Of a stretch of DNA of 7,896 nt, positions 4,521 through 7,896 are shown in pieces. The notes beneath the pieces are model-generated. The model did no database searches, was not told where the DNA came from, and saw only the letters and a program-made list of their open reading frames with translations. Within the stretch, counting starts at the first letter, position 1. Every line of letters begins with the position of its first letter. The stretch comes from DATHGT01 sp035317605 (lineage in GTDB: Bacteria; Methylomirabilota; Methylomirabilia; Rokubacteriales; CSP1-6), in the NCBI GenBank assembly GCA_035317605.1, contig DATHGT010000257.1:1-7896 (forward strand), in the 5' to 3' direction. Both the position numbers and the translations under genes were made by a program.

Positions 4521-6068
4521 ATGAAACTCCGCGCGCTCGCGTTCGTCGTCATCATGATCCTCTCGGCGGTGCCGGCCCTCGCCGACGCCGCTCCGGAAGG
4601 GCGCGCGGACGCGCCTGCAGGACAGATGACCTGGGGCGTGCACACCACGCTGGTGCCGACGTACTTCGATCCGGCCGAGACCATCATCGGCACCTCGTAC
4701 ATGATGCTGTACGGCCTGCACGACGCGCTGGTGAAGCCGATGCCCGGCCAGAACCTGGCCCCCAGCCTGGCCGAGTCGTGGACGGTGTCGCCCGACGGCC
4801 TCGTCTACGAGTTCGTGCTGCGCCGGGGCGCGCGCTTCCACAACGGCGAGCCGGTCACCGCCGAGGACGCGAAGTTCTCGTTCGAGCGCTATCGGGGCGT
4901 GTTTGCGAAGACGTTCAAGGATCGGGTGGCCGGTCTGGAGACGCCGGATGCGCGCCACTTCCGCGTCCGACTCAGGCAGCCGTGGCCGGACTTCATCATT
5001 TATTACGGCATGTACTCGGCGAGCGCGGGCTGGGTGGTCCCCAAGAAGTACGTCGAGAAGGTCGGCGACGAGGGCTTCAAGAAGGCGCCGATCGGGGCCG
5101 GTCCGTATCGCTTCGTGTCGTTCGCGCCCGGGGTCGAGCTGGTGCTGGAGGCGTTCGACGGGTACTGGCGCAAGACGCCGTCGGTGAAGCGCCTGGTCTT
5201 CCGGGTGATCCCCGATCCCTCGACGCGTCTGGCCGCCCTCAAGCGCGGCGAGGTCGATCTCGTCTTCTCGCTGGTGGGCGAGCTCGCCGACGAGGCGAAG
5301 CGCACGCCGGGGGTGACGCTGAAGGCGGTGTACCCCTCCGTGCACTGGCTCAGTTTCCCCGAGCAGTGGGATCCGAAATCGCCGTGGCACGACCGGCGCG
5401 TGCGCCAGGCCACGGGCCTGGCCATCGACCGGCGCGCCCTCGATCAGGTGCGCACGGGCGGGCTCTCGCGGATCACCGGCAACATCATCCCCACGACCGC
5501 GGAGTTCTACTGGACGGCTCCCGCGCCCCAGACGGATCGGGCGCGCGCCCGGCAATTGCTCGGCGAGGCCGGCTTTCCCCACGGCTTCGACGCCGGCGAT
5601 TACTTCTGCGACATGACCTCGAGCGATGCCGCCGAGGCCATCATCGGGGACCTCCAGGGCGTGGGGATCCGGGCCAAGCTCCGCCCGCTCGAGCGCGCCG
5701 CCTTCAACAAGAGCGTCGCGGAGAAGAAGCTCAAGGGGCTCGTCCAGCTCATCGGTCCCGGCGGTCTGGGCACCGCGGCGCGCACGCTGGAGGCGTACGT
5801 GGTCGCGGGCGGCCCCTTCGTCTACGCCAGCTATCCCGACGTCGACGGGCTGTTCCGCGAGCAATCGACCATGCTCGACCGCGGCAAGCGCGAGGCGTTG
5901 CTGCACCGCATCCAGCAGCTCATCCACGACAAGGCGCTGGTCGCGCCGATCTACGAGCTGGCGTTCGTCAGCGGCGTCGGCCCGCGCGTGGCGGAATCCG
6001 GCCTCGGTCTCATCGCCGGCTTCGCGTTCTCCGCCCCCTACGAGGACGTGAAGCTCAGGGCCCGATAG
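4521..6068 (+). CDS. ABC transporter substrate-binding protein, family 5 (peptide/dipeptide type)
   Basis: A 515-residue extracytoplasmic solute-binding protein of the DppA/OppA class (SBP_bac_5). It captures peptides or other small organic solutes for an ABC importer. Residues 1-23 form a Sec signal peptide: MKLRA, a hydrophobic core, then ALADA as the likely cleavage region. There is no lipobox Cys, so the mature protein should be free in the periplasm. The family signature LAPSLAESWTVSPDGLVYEF leads into LRRGARFHNGEPVTAEDAKF at about residues 79-118. Further family stretches are GAGPYRF and KRGEVDLVF. The start at 4521 has GGAGG 6 nt upstream; an in-frame ATG at 4467 is rejected because it would place a charged tail before the signal peptide. 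No permease or ATPase gene follows; the next gene is convergent and overlaps by 14 bp. Ligand unknown. Confidence 0.93.
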   Translation: MKLRALAFVVIMILSAVPALADAAPEGRADAPAGQMTWGVHTTLVPTYFDPAETIIGTSYMMLYGLHDALVKPMPGQNLAPSLAESWTVSPDGLVYEFVLRRGARFHNGEPVTAEDAKFSFERYRGVFAKTFKDRVAGLETPDARHFRVRLRQPWPDFIIYYGMYSASAGWVVPKKYVEKVGDEGFKKAPIGAGPYRFVSFAPGVELVLEAFDGYWRKTPSVKRLVFRVIPDPSTRLAALKRGEVDLVFSLVGELADEAKRTPGVTLKAVYPSVHWLSFPEQWDPKSPWHDRRVRQATGLAIDRRALDQVRTGGLSRITGNIIPTTAEFYWTAPAPQTDRARARQLLGEAGFPHGFDAGDYFCDMTSSDAAEAIIGDLQGVGIRAKLRPLERAAFNKSVAEKKLKGLVQLIGPGGLGTAARTLEAYVVAGGPFVYASYPDVDGLFREQSTMLDRGKREALLHRIQQLIHDKALVAPIYELAFVSGVGPRVAESGLGLIAGFAFSAPYEDVKLRAR

Positions 6069-6837
6069 CGCCCAGTGCCTTCGGAGTCCTGAGCACGGCG
6101 ATCAGCGACATGGCTTGGATCGCGAGGGTGGTCGCGATCGCGCCGGCGAAGGCGAGGGCGAGGCCCGCGCGCTCGATCAGCAGCGCCAGCACCAGGAAGA
6201 ACCCCGCGAAGCCGAACAGCCCGAGCAGCAGACCGCGAAGGACCTGCGTGGCCGATGCCGCGCCTGACCGGTGGCCGAAGACCGTGAGGATGGCGGCGTA
6301 GACCGGGAACGCCCCGAGCACTCCGCTCAAGCGGGGACCGAGGGCCGGCGCCGCCTCGGTGATGGCGACCACCACGAGCGTGGCCGTGACCATTCGCAGC
6401 GGCAAGTCCCACCGAGGCGGAGGGGTCGCTCGCGATTCCGATCCCGCGGGCATCGCGCGCAGGGCGATCGCGAGCGTGGCGAACACGATGGCGGCCACCG
6501 GGATCACGGGAAGCGTCAGCAGTCGCAGGCCCACGGCCATGGCGGTGAACGCGACGCACGCGGTCACGAGGCAGAGCGGCCAGGGCGCGCGCCGCGCGGT
6601 GTAAGCGTACGCGAGACAGAACGCGGCCTCCGCGATCGCCGCCGCCAGCGCTCCCACCGCGGTCGCCGCCGCGAATCCCACCCCATGATCGAGGGCCACG
6701 AACCACGCGATCGGCCCCGAGGTCAGCGGCAATCCCACCAACCACCCGCTCACCGCCTGCCCCCACCGCCGCCCCGCCAAACTCGCCACCCCGATCAACA
6801 CCGGCGTCACGATCAACTTCAGGATGAACGTTTCCAT
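6055..6837 (-). CDS. Conserved multi-pass membrane protein with internal two-fold repeat
   Basis: A 260-residue, strongly hydrophobic protein with about nine predicted membrane segments and no recognised catalytic motif. I do not recognise the family with confidence; the small GlpM/DUF3147-type membrane proteins are a possible distant comparison. Residues 5-50 and 146-191 align without gaps at an offset of 141: K7/R148, G27/G168, S30/S171, G31/G172, L33/L174 and P37/P178 correspond. Similarity continues to about residue 75, as with G52/G192 and F73/F213. The halves are joined by a charged, Pro-rich linker near residues 128-144, which suggests gene duplication and a transporter-like pseudo-symmetric fold (inference). 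The start at 6837 is preceded by an AGGAG-type site about 11 nt upstream. The 3' end overlaps the binding-protein gene on the opposite strand by 14 bp. Confidence 0.82.
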   Translation of the reverse strand: METFILKLIVTPVLIGVASLAGRRWGQAVSGWLVGLPLTSGPIAWFVALDHGVGFAAATAVGALAAAIAEAAFCLAYAYTARRAPWPLCLVTACVAFTAMAVGLRLLTLPVIPVAAIVFATLAIALRAMPAGSESRATPPPRWDLPLRMVTATLVVVAITEAAPALGPRLSGVLGAFPVYAAILTVFGHRSGAASATQVLRGLLLGLFGFAGFFLVLALLIERAGLALAFAGAIATTLAIQAMSLIAVLRTPKALGAIGP

Positions 6838-6917
6838 CCGCGCACACGCTCCTGAATGATGCAGCAGTCGTGGCCGTGATCATCACACGAGCCGACGACC
6901 ACACTCCGCCCTGTTCG

Positions 6918-6999
6918 AGCGCGGGCTTCGCCCGCGCAATCCTGCTTCCGGGGGGAGGCGGTGAGGAGCGAGCCTCAAGCGAGCGACGAACGTCGGAAG
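6918..6999. repeat. Cluster of intergenic hairpins
   Basis: This lies in the 279-bp gap 6838-7116, which holds no credible gene. GCGCGGGC (6920-6927) pairs perfectly with 6931-6938 around TTC. Next, CTTCCG (6946-6951) complements CGGAAG (6994-6999), enclosing a small GAGGC/GCCTC stem (6956-6960 with 6972-6976). No T-tract follows, and the flanking genes diverge away from the gap, so a terminator role is unlikely. It may be a REP-like palindromic unit or a folded leader of the minus-strand membrane gene. Confidence 0.4.
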
Positions 7000-7039
7000 G
7001 GGGCAACTGGTGACGTGTCCGCTCATTCTGTACGCGTTC

Positions 7040-7069
7040 TTGACACGGACTGCGTCGCTCGCCTAGCGT
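7040..7069 (+). promoter_or_regulatory. Candidate sigma-70-type promoter of the molybdenum hydroxylase gene
   Basis: A perfect -35 box TTGACA at 7040-7045 is followed, after 18 bp, by the weak -10-like TAGCGT at 7064-7069. Transcription would begin near 7076, about 40 nt before the GTG start. The poor -10 suggests that an activator may be needed, or that the box is fortuitous. Confidence 0.4.
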
Positions 7070-7116
7070 CGGGCCATCGGCCGTACGCCGAATCGCGGGT
7101 GACGAGAAATGGCAAC

Positions 7117-7896
7117 GTGAAGACCGTCGTTGGAAATTCGATCAAGCGGTTGGAAGATCGGCGCCTGCTCACGGGCGGTGGGCGCTACGTCGACGACGTG
7201 GTGCGTCCGGACATCGCCTACGCGGTGATCGTGCGCAGCGACCACGCTCACGCCCGCGTCGAGCGCATCGATCTCGGTCGCGCGCTCGCGCAACCCGGCG
7301 TGCTGGGCGGCTTCACCGGCACCGACGTCGAGGGCATGCGCACGATTCCGCTCCGCAGCGGCGCGCGGGATTCGCTCGTGCCGTTCCTCCAGCTCCCGCT
7401 CGCCCGTGACCGTGTCCGCTACGTCGGCGAGCCCCTCGCGGTCCTGGTGGCGAGCGATCCCGCCGCCGCGGAGGACGCACGCGAGCTGGTGCGGGTCGAC
7501 TACGAGGCGCTGCCCGCGGTCGTCGACGTCGACCAGGCGACGAGCGCCTCCGCGCCAAGGCTGTTCGAGGACGGCAACGTGGCCGCGTCGTGGACCACCG
7601 CGGTGGGCGACGTCGAACGCGCGCTCCGCGCGTCCGCGCACGTGATCAGCGAGCGATTCTCGACCGGGCGCCTGACCGGGGTCCCGCTGGAGACGCGCGG
7701 CCTGCTGGCCGAGTGGACCGACGGCGATCTCACCGTGTGGGGAACGACCAAGATTCCGTACTTCAACCGGCGGACGCTGGCGCCGATGCTCGGCGTCGAC
7801 GAGGCGCGCGTCCACTTCGTCGAGACCGACGCCGGCGGCGGCTTCGGCTCGCGCGGCGAGTTCTATCCCGAGGACTTCCTGATCCCGTGGGCGGCG
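7117..7896 (+). CDS. Xanthine dehydrogenase/CO dehydrogenase-type molybdopterin-binding large subunit (5' third)
   Basis: The first 260 residues of a CoxL/XdhB/aldehyde oxidase-type subunit, which normally has about 750-800 residues and holds the molybdenum cofactor of a cytoplasmic heterotrimeric hydroxylase. VGNSIKRLEDRRLLTGGGRY near the start is the standard N-terminus. Residues of about 20-125 form the a/b hammerhead domain, including YVDDVVRPDIAYAVIVRSDH and VRYVGEPLAVLVASD. The GGGFG cofactor motif is at 240-244. The active-site loop that separates form I CO dehydrogenase (AYRCSFR) from form II and other oxidases lies beyond the right edge, so the substrate is undecided. The GTG at 7117 gives the usual N-terminus; an in-frame GTG at 7099 would add six residues, and neither has a strong ribosome-binding site. 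An ATG at 7109 is out of frame and stops at once. Confidence 0.92.
   Translation, partial: MKTVVGNSIKRLEDRRLLTGGGRYVDDVVRPDIAYAVIVRSDHAHARVERIDLGRALAQPGVLGGFTGTDVEGMRTIPLRSGARDSLVPFLQLPLARDRVRYVGEPLAVLVASDPAAAEDARELVRVDYEALPAVVDVDQATSASAPRLFEDGNVAASWTTAVGDVERALRASAHVISERFSTGRLTGVPLETRGLLAEWTDGDLTVWGTTKIPYFNRRTLAPMLGVDEARVHFVETDAGGGFGSRGEFYPEDFLIPWAA

Noticed and set aside
3388..4524. A 378-codon plus-strand frame opposite the DUF3500 gene.
   Set aside because: It is a mirror frame full of Val/Asp/Glu/His/Arg without a domain. The DUF3500 motifs on the minus strand are clear.
4491..5927. A 478-codon minus-strand frame opposite the binding protein, and a 507-codon plus-strand frame at 4778-6301.
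   Set aside because: Both are shadow frames of the family 5 binding protein, which has a signal peptide, a ribosome-binding site and the family signature.
6038..7006. A 322-codon minus-strand frame extending beyond the membrane protein gene.
   Set aside because: It is the out-of-phase frame of the membrane protein gene, with Arg/Gly-rich low-complexity sequence and no domain.
1..7896. Search for CRISPR arrays, tRNA or rRNA genes, toxin-antitoxin pairs and defence genes.
   Set aside because: No regularly spaced repeats, no tRNA-like cloverleaf and no such protein families were seen by eye. Intergenic space is short and is explained by leaders, terminators and palindromes.

Overview
This is a GC-rich (roughly two-thirds G+C), gene-dense bacterial window. 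It has short intergenic gaps and clear Shine-Dalgarno sites. Gene content points to a soil or subsurface heterotroph: a thiamine-dependent 2-oxo acid dehydrogenase, an ACMSD-like amidohydrolase, a DUF3500 protein, a peptide-type ABC binding protein and a CoxL-like molybdenum hydroxylase. This mix is common in lineages such as Candidatus Rokubacteria (Methylomirabilota) and some high-GC Proteobacteria. That placement is inference from gene content only; there is no rRNA or other marker gene here.

Layout from left to right. (1) The 5' two-thirds of an E1-alpha dehydrogenase gene (minus strand, running off the left edge) diverges from a rhomboid protease gene (plus). The rhomboid gene probably starts at a CTG codon. 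(2) The rhomboid gene converges on a cold-shock protein gene (minus), separated by a perfect 12-bp hairpin. The cold-shock leader carries several hairpins with mutually exclusive pairings. (3) An ACMSD-like amidohydrolase gene (plus) converges on a DUF3500 gene (minus). The gap between them is filled by a 148-bp nested palindrome flanked by GGGAC direct repeats; it looks like a small non-autonomous transposable element (MITE-like) that also carries a bidirectional terminator. (4) The DUF3500 gene diverges, across only 47 bp, from an extracytoplasmic family 5 ABC substrate-binding protein gene. No permease or ATPase gene follows it, so it is an orphan binding protein in this window. (5) That gene overlaps by 14 bp a convergent gene for a membrane protein made of two similar halves. 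(6) A hairpin-rich gap of about 280 bp with a good -35 box leads into the 5' third of a CoxL/xanthine dehydrogenase-type large subunit that runs off the right edge.

Most neighbours alternate in orientation, so there is no long operon here. The genes look like independent metabolic units rather than one dedicated system. The least ordinary items are the nested inverted-repeat element at 3131-3278, the structured cold-shock leader, the CTG start of the rhomboid gene and the internal duplication in the membrane protein. I see no CRISPR array, tRNA, rRNA or defence island.
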